In this document: piece by piece, positions 16,801 through 24,279 of the stretch
Position numbering within the stretch: position 1 is the stretch's first letter
Layout: every line of letters begins with the position of its first letter
IMG/VR virus record: IMGVR_UViG_3300028388_002143
Location: 1-29,721 of that record
Direction: 5' to 3' (one strand)
DNA from: a virus
DNA: 29,721 nucleotides
The notes under the pieces: generated by a model
Told to the model about the DNA's origin: nothing
The model's database searches: none
Seen by the model: only the letters and a program-made list of their open reading frames with translations
Translations under genes and position numbers: made by a program

Positions 16801-18379
16801 CAACCTGCGGCCGGATGACATTCAAACGCCGGAGCAGTTTGAGAACTTCCTTGCCTTGTATGAGTCTCGCTTGTTTCAGGATGAGACTTTCTTGAATCAG
16901 CAGCGTTCTCTCTTTGCTTTGAGTGAAGAAGAGATGCTTCGTGAGGTGCAGCAGCAGTACAAGGTTGATCGGATCATTACGGACCCTGAGATTGTTCGTA
17001 ATGTTTTTGATCGTCAGGCTGAAGGTGGAGCAAATCCAAATCCTTTGGGCCGGCACATTTACTTTGAGGGAGAGGGCGGCACTGTTTACCTTAACTTTCC
17101 AAAGATGCGGGAGTTTTGGGAAAGCTTCAGACAGTTTGCTGAAGGCAAAACTTCTCAAGAAATGATGGCTTCGCTCCGTGCAGGTTATGAAGATGGCTTT
17201 ATACCACAGATAAATCTCATCCATCGTGTAAATCTGGTTCAGAACAAGCAGCTTCTTGAGAACTTCAATGACTTTGCCGAGTTTGTTTTGTTCCATGAGT
17301 TGAACCACGGACCTAACGGTGGCCGTCCTTGGGATTACTCCACGACAACCGAGCTTGAGGAAATGGTTGATCGCGCTGGTATGCGTGACTTGAACCGGCG
17401 TCAGGCTGAGCGTGCAAAGGCAGATGCTGTTGCACGTCGGTATTCTCTTGAGGCTTCAAACGGCGGAGCGCTTCCTGAGAATGCGTTTGAAACGCCTGAT
17501 GACTGGGCGAACTTCAGGGCAATGGAGGCAATTGTTGAAGCGGATCCCATTTTCTCCAATCGATCGCTGGGACTGGATGGACGCAGAAACGCGGATCGTT
17601 CACTCCGTAGAGTTGCAATACAAAGAGAAACAATGCGCCGTCTTCGTGAAGCCGTACGGGACAACGATGATCTTGTTAATACTTTCCGCCGCGCTCTCAA
17701 CACCAACGTCAACAACGTGGTGATGGCTGCAACGGCGGCTGACAAACCAATCATCATGGATGGCGTCGTCTACCTGCGTACGGACAATCCCTTGGCGCGT
17801 TTGATGGGGCTTGAAGAAAACAAGGCAACACCGGGGTACGCTCGGATTGAGAACGGATTCCTGGCGCTTCCCTTGCAGTTCTTCAGTTTCACGCTTGCGA
17901 ACGTAAACAAGACAATGGGCCAGATGATGCAAGGTGCTGTTCGCAATCGCCTTGCTGGCGTGGTTGCCATGATGGGCTTGGGCTACATGATTTCGGCAGC
18001 TCGAACTCCTGATTACGTGTGGAACGACATGGCTCCGCAAGACAAGTTTGCCCGTGCGTTTGACATGTCTGGCATAGCAGCTCTGTATTCTGATCTGTTC
18101 TACACGGGAATGCAGACATCGCTTGCTTTGGGTGGCCCGAACATTACGGGTGGTGTTTTCCAGCCGCGGTATCCGCAGGATCCAAACATTCCCGACGCGA
18201 TCACGAACGTCACCGGTGCTGCATCGAGCTGGAGCTTGGACATGTATCGTTCGATGGAGCAGTTTGCGCAGGGAAATTATGGTGAGGGCGCAAGCCAGTT
18301 TATTCGAAACTTACCCTTCTCGAATGTGTGGTTCATCAGGGATGACGTGAATCAGCTTGGAAGGTATCTTAGCCAGTAG
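13883..18379 (+). CDS. Giant internal virion protein, gp16-like, with metalloprotease-type motif
   Basis: A 1498-residue protein, larger than T7 gp16 (1318). Helical ejection-protein features run through it, with an Ala/Val-rich, membrane-friendly stretch at about residues 114-165. The C-terminal block (about 1262-1498) is typical of gp16-like proteins: TFRRALNTNVNN, ADKPIIMDGVVYLR, then FFSFTLANVNKTMGQ. T7 gp16 has an N-terminal transglycosylase, but no such motif is visible here. Instead, residues 1138-1142 read HELNH, a zinc HExxH motif, with Glu1157 and Glu1160 as candidate third ligands. This lies in about 370 residues (891-1260) that look inserted between LPNTDAW (884-890) and the C-terminal block. 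The insert also has a short repeat, MDEFPERPWT (934) and MDRFDEQPWT (960). Protease activity is inferred only. Confidence 0.85.
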   Translation: MAVRPSEILTAQPESGAFNVHRSPTWLETLSDTAGTYIAGPATASARMVAYEDDPNYVGRENIPEGYELEASYFFNSGSPEETEAIKSFVDQSRARRQRLNRAPFMQQISTEIVNPVNLLALPVAPVRAATGAVRIGQTMLRSGGAAAAVEAGLQAGVLATDPASSFEESAFSVASVYAFGSALSGLTLIPLARRQAATEQMRTQHETMQRVAARLDGVQNIPRSNLEDFAPAESRPLGADEGVVERYQELQGLIDERQRMLADPNTDADFVARIEDEIEQFRTEQQAYSQELMMRALEDEGFDLSDPLRPSDGVNNWAFDWVTNPMRRALGRALPTSVKRQFLELAGDGGVQLRVHEMGVALPHSVHQAATTEMGNFLRMSDALDALWREDTGAPPVGTLMGNRNFNATDIARRMQRTGDTLEDWVTRISEARVMQENLTGPQAQAVKILDQYMLDYEQRLSDSGLLMNNKILDDRIEKLEAEMDALQARIDNPQSRADVRAAERQFYSARRELQEYRIAREQGSRAIDRIEPMFPRYWNKQAVRQNREELREVLVNWFRRNPEVWEYDKPSRGYVKRQLNVDEGSLRARAERTIDNILEENQFNEGAEVFTGSGRAGHTGFRKLDIPNSLVWKFMEQNPIAVMRNYTARTAPQIQFAKQFGGNIEAVKERMRAQMDAEGVPLRQQQATIRDFQHLYDRVVGVVLKNPDTLDQKIAAVLRELTSTTYLGAAGVAAIGDMGRIAMEHEMPTLVKSLQGMMDPAIRRLSSDEIRWLGGASEMANGSAMLRVVDDQNFNYLQGRAMDRARNIFHTVNLLGPVTVVAKHFAGSVGGHALIDYSRKLAQGVASQFEITYLARHGIDEAMARRIASAPWQRDPKSDLILPNTDAWSRQPALQTRRGDRVDVLDELPEEGDLVQFNPETNTLVMDRQAVMDEFPERPWTVPSRVTNNRNVRRRVIMDRFDEQPWTEAPYNLRPDDIQTPEQFENFLALYESRLFQDETFLNQQRSLFALSEEEMLREVQQQYKVDRIITDPEIVRNVFDRQAEGGANPNPLGRHIYFEGEGGTVYLNFPKMREFWESFRQFAEGKTSQEMMASLRAGYEDGFIPQINLIHRVNLVQNKQLLENFNDFAEFVLFHELNHGPNGGRPWDYSTTTELEEMVDRAGMRDLNRRQAERAKADAVARRYSLEASNGGALPENAFETPDDWANFRAMEAIVEADPIFSNRSLGLDGRRNADRSLRRVAIQRETMRRLREAVRDNDDLVNTFRRALNTNVNNVVMAATAADKPIIMDGVVYLRTDNPLARLMGLEENKATPGYARIENGFLALPLQFFSFTLANVNKTMGQMMQGAVRNRLAGVVAMMGLGYMISAARTPDYVWNDMAPQDKFARAFDMSGIAALYSDLFYTGMQTSLALGGPNITGGVFQPRYPQDPNIPDAITNVTGAASSWSLDMYRSMEQFAQGNYGEGASQFIRNLPFSNVWFIRDDVNQLGRYLSQ

Positions 18380-18404
18380 TGAACCGAAATGACCGGGATC
18401 TATC

Positions 18405-18686
18405 ATGGCACAGAACACAACCGTTACGCTGACCGCGGCAACGTGGACGCAGCTTACCGACGCTGACGTTGCTTCCATTACTTTTCAGAACCGAAGTGCA
18501 TATCCCATGTGGGTACAGGGCACGGCAACGGCCGTTGCTCCTTCGAGCAAGGATGGAGCTATTCGCTACAATCCAGGTCAGGGTGAGCGCAATGTATCGC
18601 TTGGTGACTTGTTTCCCGGGATTTCTGCTGCGCGTATCTATGCGTATTCAGACAATGGTGCTGAAGTAATGGTATCTCATGCGTAA
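18405..18686 (+). CDS. Small beta-rich structural protein of unknown function
   Basis: A 93-residue protein. TVTLTAATWTQLTDADVASITFQNRS followed by MWVQGTATA and KDGAIRY is a pattern seen in many small phage proteins encoded near tail or fibre genes. It is almost all beta strand by eye, with no signal peptide. It separates the ejection proteins from the fibre cassette and overlaps the next start by 8 bases. It may be a fibre adaptor or a small head or tail accessory, but no function is established. Confidence 0.7.
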   Translation: MAQNTTVTLTAATWTQLTDADVASITFQNRSAYPMWVQGTATAVAPSSKDGAIRYNPGQGERNVSLGDLFPGISAARIYAYSDNGAEVMVSHA

Positions 18687-21069
18687 ACTGGTCTCCCCTT
18701 TAGGCGGCATTCAATCTCCGTTTGGTCCGCAAAGCGGCACCTCCCTGTCGTCCTTCGCCGTGAATGGTGTAGAGCCTCAGATTGTCTTTGATGCTGCGAC
18801 TGGCACCTACAAGAAGAACGCCGCGAATACGAACTTCTCCGGCCTGTTCACAACGAACACGACCACCAGTTCTCTCAAAACTATGGTGAACTCGGCAGGA
18901 AAGCTTGTGTGGGCACCGCATAACTTGCTGCCAAGGTCGGAGGATATTGGAGTAAATTGGGTTGTTAGCGGCGCGCTCGACGGGACAAAAACCTTTGGAG
19001 TTGCGGACCCAGAGGGCGGCACCAAGGCCGCTAGAATAACACCAAACACGGGCACGGGCGATTGCTATTTATCTCGAAATATCGCAGTAACGCCGGTCGC
19101 GGTTGGCGCTCAATATACAAATACTTGGATCATACGCGCGGGCGATTTCAGGTATTTCCGAGTTATTTGGGACGGGATCAGTTTCAAAGGTGTTTCTTTT
19201 GATACACAGACGCTCACTGTCTCTGACCCCAGTTCTGGGCTTACGGTTGATAACGGCTCCATTTCTGATTTGGGCGGAGGTTGGTTTTCGCTGACGCTAA
19301 CTGCGGTCGCATCCGGCGCAGGTGGCGACTGGCGGATTTATGTGCTGGACGCGATTGGAAGCATCAACGTCACTGGCGACAGCGCGAAATCTTTCGATGT
19401 TGCCTTCCCCCGCGTCTACCGCTCCGACCTCGGCGGCATGGCGGACAACCCGGATCGCGGGGATAGCTACGTCCCCACCACCTCCAGCGCCGTCTATATG
19501 GGCAGGGCACCGAGCGCCGTCACCGGAGAAGGTGGGCACTACCGCTATGACCCCGTGACAGCGGCATGGGTGAACAAGGGCATCCTGCTGGAGGGCGATG
19601 CACGGACGAACCTGCTAGAGCAGAGCAATGACTTTTCGACCGGGTGGACGAACACGAAATCAACAGAAGCGCAAAACGCTACCGGCCCGGACGGAGTTGC
19701 CAACTCCGCTTGGACAGTGACAGATGACGGCGGTGGCGGGACGGCAAATGACGCAAGATTAGTGCGAAACATTACTGTTGCAACATCAACCACATATGCT
19801 TTTTCTATATACATCAAGGCTGGCGGGGTGTCTTGGGCGCGGCTTTATTCAACTGGCTTAACGACCCCAGCAGATTTTGCTGGCGTAAATTTCGATTTGG
19901 CAACCGGCGCTGTCGGAACAGAAGGCACGGGGTTTACGGGGTATATTGAGGATGCCGGGAACGGCTGGTTTAGATGTTCGGTGGTTTTCACGACGGATGC
20001 TGTAGACACTTCGGGGGTTTTTTATGTTAGCTTGGCGTCAAGCGACATTTCAACAGTTGTAGACCGCGACGGCACCTCTTCCATCCTAGTCTACGGCGCA
20101 CAGTTCGAAGCCGTCACCGCAGGCACCCCCTATCCCTTGTCCTACATCCCCACGAATGGGGCCACCTACACGCGGGCCGCTGAGACCCTGCAGGTCGACG
20201 CTGCGAATATGCCGGATTACCAGACGCCCAACGTGATCGGGCCGGAACTGGTGACAAACGGTGACTTAGCCGGTGGCGACACTGGTTACATAGAAGCTGG
20301 TGGGGCATGGGTTTTTCAAAACGGGCGCGCAGAAATTGCTTCTGCATCCGGTTTTGATAGCTTTGGGCAAGGCATCATTGGTATAGACGCTGGCAAAGCT
20401 TACCTTTTCGAGTTTGATTACAATGTAACAAGTGGAAGCATTTCTGCATCTCTTAGTGGCCCCGGATCAGGGTTTTCTAGGTTAGGACAGTTCACTGGAA
20501 GTGGTCGTGCGTCTCTTGTGTGCAGCCGTTTAGGATCACAAAGCGATGGGTTCCATATTCGACAAGACAACGGCGCAACTGGTTGGGTAGACAACATCTC
20601 TGTCCGCGAGATCGACCCCCTCGCCGTGAGCATCTATATGCGGGGGGAGGTGAGCTATGGGGACTCGGACTCGGCGATTGGCAATTATGGGGGCAACCCG
20701 CAGCTTTATCTATGGCTTGTTGACGCTAACAATTATGTAAACGCTGGCGTGGACACCTTTAGCACGCGGACAGGCCGCGTAGAGTTTAGCCAAGGGGCTG
20801 CGGGAGTGCATGACGAGGGTCGGTTTGACGCCGCGCTTTCTCCAGCACAAAACGCCCCTTTCTCTATCGCAGCCCGCCACGGCTCCACCTTCATCAACGG
20901 TGCAGTGGACGGCACTGCCCTGACAGCGGACACGACACCCACGGCGCTGGCTGACCTATCTGCGACGAACTTTTACGTCGGCGCTATAAACTTCAACGGC
21001 ACCATCGAAGCTATAAGAGTATTTGCCGGAGATGTAGGTGACACGGGCCTAGAGGACTTGACATCATGA
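18679..21069 (+). CDS. Tail fibre/adhesin with repeated ligand-binding modules
   Basis: A 796-residue protein. The start RKLVSPLGGIQSPFGPQSG resembles the openings of fibre-like proteins in Rhodobacterales phages and prophages. Two related modules follow: one from NLLPRSED (about residue 81) to YRSDLG...GDSYVPTTSSAVYMGRAP, and one from NLLEQSND (311) to YGAQFEAVTAGTPYPLSYIP. A third begins ELVTNGDL (523) and ends WVDNISVREID. The last 150 residues look like a LamG/concanavalin-type domain (VSIYMRG...INGAVDGTALT). All are beta-sandwich types that often bind carbohydrate. Likely role: host surface recognition. Codon use differs from the ejection genes, especially after 19380, which suggests exchange. 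The stop overlaps the next start (ATGA). Confidence 0.82.
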   Translation: MRKLVSPLGGIQSPFGPQSGTSLSSFAVNGVEPQIVFDAATGTYKKNAANTNFSGLFTTNTTTSSLKTMVNSAGKLVWAPHNLLPRSEDIGVNWVVSGALDGTKTFGVADPEGGTKAARITPNTGTGDCYLSRNIAVTPVAVGAQYTNTWIIRAGDFRYFRVIWDGISFKGVSFDTQTLTVSDPSSGLTVDNGSISDLGGGWFSLTLTAVASGAGGDWRIYVLDAIGSINVTGDSAKSFDVAFPRVYRSDLGGMADNPDRGDSYVPTTSSAVYMGRAPSAVTGEGGHYRYDPVTAAWVNKGILLEGDARTNLLEQSNDFSTGWTNTKSTEAQNATGPDGVANSAWTVTDDGGGGTANDARLVRNITVATSTTYAFSIYIKAGGVSWARLYSTGLTTPADFAGVNFDLATGAVGTEGTGFTGYIEDAGNGWFRCSVVFTTDAVDTSGVFYVSLASSDISTVVDRDGTSSILVYGAQFEAVTAGTPYPLSYIPTNGATYTRAAETLQVDAANMPDYQTPNVIGPELVTNGDLAGGDTGYIEAGGAWVFQNGRAEIASASGFDSFGQGIIGIDAGKAYLFEFDYNVTSGSISASLSGPGSGFSRLGQFTGSGRASLVCSRLGSQSDGFHIRQDNGATGWVDNISVREIDPLAVSIYMRGEVSYGDSDSAIGNYGGNPQLYLWLVDANNYVNAGVDTFSTRTGRVEFSQGAAGVHDEGRFDAALSPAQNAPFSIAARHGSTFINGAVDGTALTADTTPTALADLSATNFYVGAINFNGTIEAIRVFAGDVGDTGLEDLTS

Positions 21070-21824
21070 GCATCGACCTTCTAATCCAATCCGGCACCAA
21101 GCTGGCAATCGAAGACTGGCTCAAAGCCCGTGGCCTCATGGTGCGCGACACTTACACCACGACAGACATCGAGACGCTTGAGGAAACCATCACCGGCTAC
21201 TCGGAATGGCGGCTGGCTCCCGGTGTGCAGTTCCACTGGTGGAACCATCCCGATGGCAAGATCACCAGCAGCATCGACAACACCGACCCCGAGAACCCTG
21301 TCGTCACGCAGTTCTCCGGCTTCTACGGACGCCTAAGCCTCGACAGCATCCCTTCTGCCCTCAAGACATGGGTGGAGACAAGCACGGCCACAGCGGTCTT
21401 GGAGAGCTTCAACGGTGTAGGCGGCGAGGGCATTGTGATCCTGAACCCCGAGGACGTGTATGGCTACCTCACGACCAACTCCCTGCCGATCTGGGGTGGG
21501 CTGCTTGGCGTGGCGAACCAGTGGTCTGACCCTGCGCTCTGGGCTTTCCAGAACGTGATGACGGGCGACCAGCGTGAGTTCGGTGGCGTGACGTTTGAGA
21601 GCCTTATCGACTTCAACGTTTGGACCCCAAGTCAGTATCCGCAGGGGTGGCAGGAAGTGGTTGTGGAGCCGCCTGCTGGTCCCGCTGAGTGGGCCGCAGG
21701 CACTACCTACGCGGCGGGCGACGAAGTGACATACGAAGGCACCACCTACCGCTGTATTCAGGGCCACACGGCTATCGTGGGCTGGCAACCGCCTAACGTC
21801 CCGGCATTGTGGGGTGTTGTATGA
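21066..21824 (+). CDS. Fibre-associated protein with C-terminal chitin-binding-like module
   Basis: A 252-residue protein. The last 50 residues match the CBM5/12 (chitin-binding type 3) pattern: AEWAAGTTYAAGDEVTYEGTTY, then RCIQGHTAIVGWQPPNVPALW, with the aromatic residues of the binding strip present. The first 190 residues are an unrecognised domain containing WRLAPGVQFHWWNHPDG and FWTPSQYPQGW-type aromatic clusters. The gene begins on the stop of the large fibre gene with GAGGA upstream, so both are probably co-translated. Likely a second receptor-binding component or a fibre tip or chaperone. It ends at the homing endonuclease start (ATGA). Codons are C-rich, unlike the core virion genes. 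Confidence 0.78.
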   Translation: MSIDLLIQSGTKLAIEDWLKARGLMVRDTYTTTDIETLEETITGYSEWRLAPGVQFHWWNHPDGKITSSIDNTDPENPVVTQFSGFYGRLSLDSIPSALKTWVETSTATAVLESFNGVGGEGIVILNPEDVYGYLTTNSLPIWGGLLGVANQWSDPALWAFQNVMTGDQREFGGVTFESLIDFNVWTPSQYPQGWQEVVVEPPAGPAEWAAGTTYAAGDEVTYEGTTYRCIQGHTAIVGWQPPNVPALWGVV

Positions 21825-22528
21825 TCGTTTACCAAGCGCACAACACGCGAACCGGAGCGTTTTACGTTGGAAAAACGGTAAAGCGTCTGGAGCATCGCAA
21901 AAAGCAACATTTTGTTGATGCCGGTCTCGCACGCAACCGATCTGTCTTTCACAAAGCAATCCGAAAGTATGGCGCGGATGCTTTTGAGTGGTGCGTTTTG
22001 CACACCGGGACTTGCATTGAAGAAATTAACGCGGCGGAACGCCATTGGATTACGCTCATCAAAGCTGCGGGGCACAGGCTTTACAACCTGAGACCCGGCG
22101 GCGACGGAGGGAGCGCACCGGGGAAAGCAAACCACAACTTTGGCCGTCAACTGCCGGAGTCGGTGAAAGCGAAGATCGCACAAGGTGTCGCTGATTACTA
22201 CAAAACCCGGCCCGGCTCTATGGCCGGTGTAAAGGGCGAGGCCGCGCCTTTCTATGGCAAAACGCACACAGAGGAAGCGCGGCAAAAAATATCCAAGGCT
22301 AGGCGCGGGCAGCCTCGTGCGGACATCATTGGAGCCGCCAACCCAGCATCGCGCGGTGTTCTCTGCATTACAACAGGCGAGAGATTTGCGACAGCCACAG
22401 ACGCCGCCCGCAAATATGACTGTGACCTTTCTTCAGTAGTCAAGTGCTGTCGCGGAAAGGCTAAAAGCGTAAAAGGTAGACGCTTTGAATACTTGGAACC
22501 CGGTGTCTTTGGATGGGAAGTCGTGTAA
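21821..22528 (+). CDS. GIY-YIG homing endonuclease with NUMOD modules
   Basis: A 235-residue free-standing homing endonuclease, a mobile gene that cuts a related DNA lacking it and is copied in by repair. The GIY-YIG catalytic domain is at residues 1-90: Tyr4, YVGKT at 15-19, Arg26 (EHRKKQH), Glu73 (NAAERHWI) and Asn89 (LYNL). The spacing is very close to I-TevI. Two NUMOD3-like segments follow (FGRQLPESVKAKIAQG and FYGKTHTEEARQKISKA), then a NUMOD1-like C-terminus (ITTGERFATATDAARKY...VVKCCRG). All catalytic residues are present, so it is probably active. ATG 21821 overlaps the upstream stop and is better than an earlier in-frame TTG. It sits between two fibre genes. Confidence 0.9.
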   Translation: MIVYQAHNTRTGAFYVGKTVKRLEHRKKQHFVDAGLARNRSVFHKAIRKYGADAFEWCVLHTGTCIEEINAAERHWITLIKAAGHRLYNLRPGGDGGSAPGKANHNFGRQLPESVKAKIAQGVADYYKTRPGSMAGVKGEAAPFYGKTHTEEARQKISKARRGQPRADIIGAANPASRGVLCITTGERFATATDAARKYDCDLSSVVKCCRGKAKSVKGRRFEYLEPGVFGWEVV

Positions 22529-23887
22529 ATGGCTATCGAGATTTCAGTCAACGATCCAAGGGTTTTGTACTCTGTTGCTGAGGGCGTAGAGCAGACAGTC
22601 TTTACTGTACCTTTTGCATGGTGGGACAGTGCTGAGCTGAACGTCTATGTCGACGGGGTTCAGAAAACAGAAGGTGCTGACTGGACTGTTACAACTGGTG
22701 GCAACGGTGCTGCTGGTTCGATTACTTTCAATGCCCCTGATCCGGGAGAAACACAGCAGGTTACTGGTGCTGTTGGCGGCAGTGAGGTTCTGATCTTTCG
22801 TCGACTTACGATTGAGCGATCAACAGATTTTTCGGCCGGCGCTGACATATCAAGAGCTGCCTTGAACTCTCAACTAGACAAGATCCATGCAATGCTTGCG
22901 GATCTCGAGGACAAGATCAATCGGTCTGTTCATGCAGTAGACAAGGATCCGTTTGAAGCCTCGATGGCCTTGCCTGATCTTACGGCGCGCAAGGGCGGGA
23001 TTCTTTCTTTTAATCCTACGACTGGCCTGCCTGAAGTTTCTCTGAACGCTAGTGTTATTGCTGACATTGTTGCTGGTTCTGCCGGACCGGGCATCGCTGC
23101 GGGTGGGGATACTGACAATGTCTTGGTCAAAGCAAGCGGTGTTGATTACGATACTAAATGGGCAACCAACGCTGAAATAGGCGCTGCGCTTGGTTTTGAA
23201 ATCGGGGTAGATGTTCAGGCCTATGATCCATTCCTTGAAAACATTGCAAACCTGACAAATCCTGGCGCTGATCGTCTTCTGTTCTGGGATAATAGCACGG
23301 GAGACATTGATTGGCTTACTGTTGGCTCTGGCCTAACGCTATCAGGAACGACTCTTACTGCTGATGATCAATCTCCTGCTGATGGAGACAAAGGTGACAT
23401 CACGGTGTCGGCTTCGGGTGCGACGTGGACGATTGATAACGGCGCGGTAACGGAAGCCAAGCTTGGCTCTGGCGCGGTGACAATTTCCAAGATTGCGAGC
23501 GCGGCCAAGTCGGGGTCTGACGCAACGCTGATTACCGGCACGAAAGGGACCAACGGGCAATACGCGCAGTGGAACGCAGATGGCGATATTGTCGGCGTTG
23601 CGGCTTCGAATGGTGGGCCGAGCGGGTCGATGCGAACCGTTACCCGTAACGCCTCGACATCCTATCAGAATACGCGCGGAAAGCCGATCCTGTTTATGAT
23701 TGAGGCGAATGTAGTGGGAGGCAATTCTCTTATTATTGAACTGTCAGAAAACGGCTCGACGTGGGAAACCGCACATCGAAATACAGCCAACACCACGACA
23801 GAACTTGGGGCCAGTGTCGTTGTGCCTGATAATTTTTATTATCGCTGGAATGGGGGCACAGCACAAGTGACCCGCGAAATCTACTAA
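22529..23887 (+). CDS. Tail fibre with T7 gp17-type N-terminal domain
   Basis: A 452-residue protein. Residues 1-130 match the T7 fibre attachment domain: VLYSVAEGVEQTVFTVPFAWW, then LNVYVDGVQ, FRRLTIERSTDF and a helix ALNSQLDKIHAMLADLEDKINRSV. This domain docks the fibre to the gp11/gp12 tail. The centre (150-330) is Gly/Thr/Ser-rich, probably a trimeric shaft, with repeats of the 'TWTIDNGAVTEAKLGSGAVT' type. The last 75 residues form a distinct beta domain (about 378-452), possibly the tip. The ATG follows the endonuclease stop directly (TAAATG), with GGGAAG inside that gene. It is shorter than T7 gp17 (553), and receptor binding may be shared with the two upstream proteins. Confidence 0.9.
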   Translation: MAIEISVNDPRVLYSVAEGVEQTVFTVPFAWWDSAELNVYVDGVQKTEGADWTVTTGGNGAAGSITFNAPDPGETQQVTGAVGGSEVLIFRRLTIERSTDFSAGADISRAALNSQLDKIHAMLADLEDKINRSVHAVDKDPFEASMALPDLTARKGGILSFNPTTGLPEVSLNASVIADIVAGSAGPGIAAGGDTDNVLVKASGVDYDTKWATNAEIGAALGFEIGVDVQAYDPFLENIANLTNPGADRLLFWDNSTGDIDWLTVGSGLTLSGTTLTADDQSPADGDKGDITVSASGATWTIDNGAVTEAKLGSGAVTISKIASAAKSGSDATLITGTKGTNGQYAQWNADGDIVGVAASNGGPSGSMRTVTRNASTSYQNTRGKPILFMIEANVVGGNSLIIELSENGSTWETAHRNTANTTTELGASVVVPDNFYYRWNGGTAQVTREIY

Positions 23888-23906
23888 TCCCTTCGGGGTT
23901 CGCCTG

Positions 23907-23921
23907 CCGGAGCGCTTCCGG
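23907..23921 (+). terminator. Short hairpin after the fibre gene
   Basis: CCGGA (23907-23911) pairs with TCCGG (23917-23921) over a 5-base loop, with a very small CCC-TTCG-GGG hairpin just before it at 23889-23898. No T-run follows. This may be a weak terminator or a stabilising 3' structure between fibre and lysis blocks. Confidence 0.25.
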
Positions 23922-23946
23922 TGTATTTCCTCAAACGGAGAAAAAC

Positions 23947-24174
23947 ATGGAACCTACGACAGCAATTCTCGCCGCAGCTTTTGCGCTGGGCTTTGCGGGC
24001 CAGTCGGAGCCTGTTCCCGAGTTCTACGGCTGCGATGTCGAACCTATCGCTGGCACCAACGCCTACCAATTCGTCGATGCAACGTGTGCATCTGCTGTGA
24101 CGCAGAACACGGCTGACTACGAAACCGTCCTGATTGGCGGCGTCGAAGTTCAGGTGCCGACCAACAACAAGTGA
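23947..24174 (+). CDS. Small secreted or membrane-anchored protein, function unknown
   Basis: A 75-residue protein with a hydrophobic start (TTAILAAAFALGFAG, residues 4-18), which could be a signal peptide or a membrane anchor. The remainder is acidic and has two cysteines (FYGCDVEP and ATCASAV) that could form a disulfide in the periplasm. GGAG lies 9-12 bases before the ATG. It stands alone between two hairpins, at the entry to the lysis block. No family recognised. A lysis accessory or an envelope-modifying protein is possible. Confidence 0.65.
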   Translation: MEPTTAILAAAFALGFAGQSEPVPEFYGCDVEPIAGTNAYQFVDATCASAVTQNTADYETVLIGGVEVQVPTNNK

Positions 24175-24179
24175 GTCTT

Positions 24180-24197
24180 GGGCGGCTTCGGTCGCCC
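24180..24197 (+). terminator. UUCG-tetraloop hairpin
   Basis: GGGCGGC (24180-24186) pairs with GTCGCCC (24191-24197), including one G-U pair, closed by a TTCG tetraloop with the preferred C-G closing pair. This is an unusually stable RNA hairpin. It starts 6 bases after the stop of the 75-residue gene. No T-run follows, so it may be a Rho-independent-like pause, a 3'-end stabiliser or a processing site ahead of the lysis genes. Confidence 0.5.
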
Positions 24198-24222
24198 TGC
24201 TCTAACCTTTGGAGGCTAGTTC

Positions 24223-24279
24223 ATGGCGTTGGTTTTTGGAGATACAACAATTCATTCAGTCCGTGAGCCACCAGATTGA
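24223..24279 (+). CDS. Possible 18-residue leader peptide coupled to the next gene
   Basis: An open frame MALVFGDTTIHSVREPPD with an excellent Shine-Dalgarno (GGAGG, 24211-24215) 7 bases before its ATG. Its TGA overlaps the TTG start of the following membrane protein (TTGA), which has no Shine-Dalgarno of its own outside this frame. The arrangement fits a leader whose translation delivers ribosomes to the weak TTG start. Too short for homology judgement. The ribosome site might instead be a relic of a lost gene. Confidence 0.4.
   Translation: MALVFGDTTIHSVREPPD

Noticed and set aside
18679-23887. Diversity-generating retroelement acting on the fibres
   Set aside because: No reverse transcriptase and no template/variable repeat pair seen in the window.
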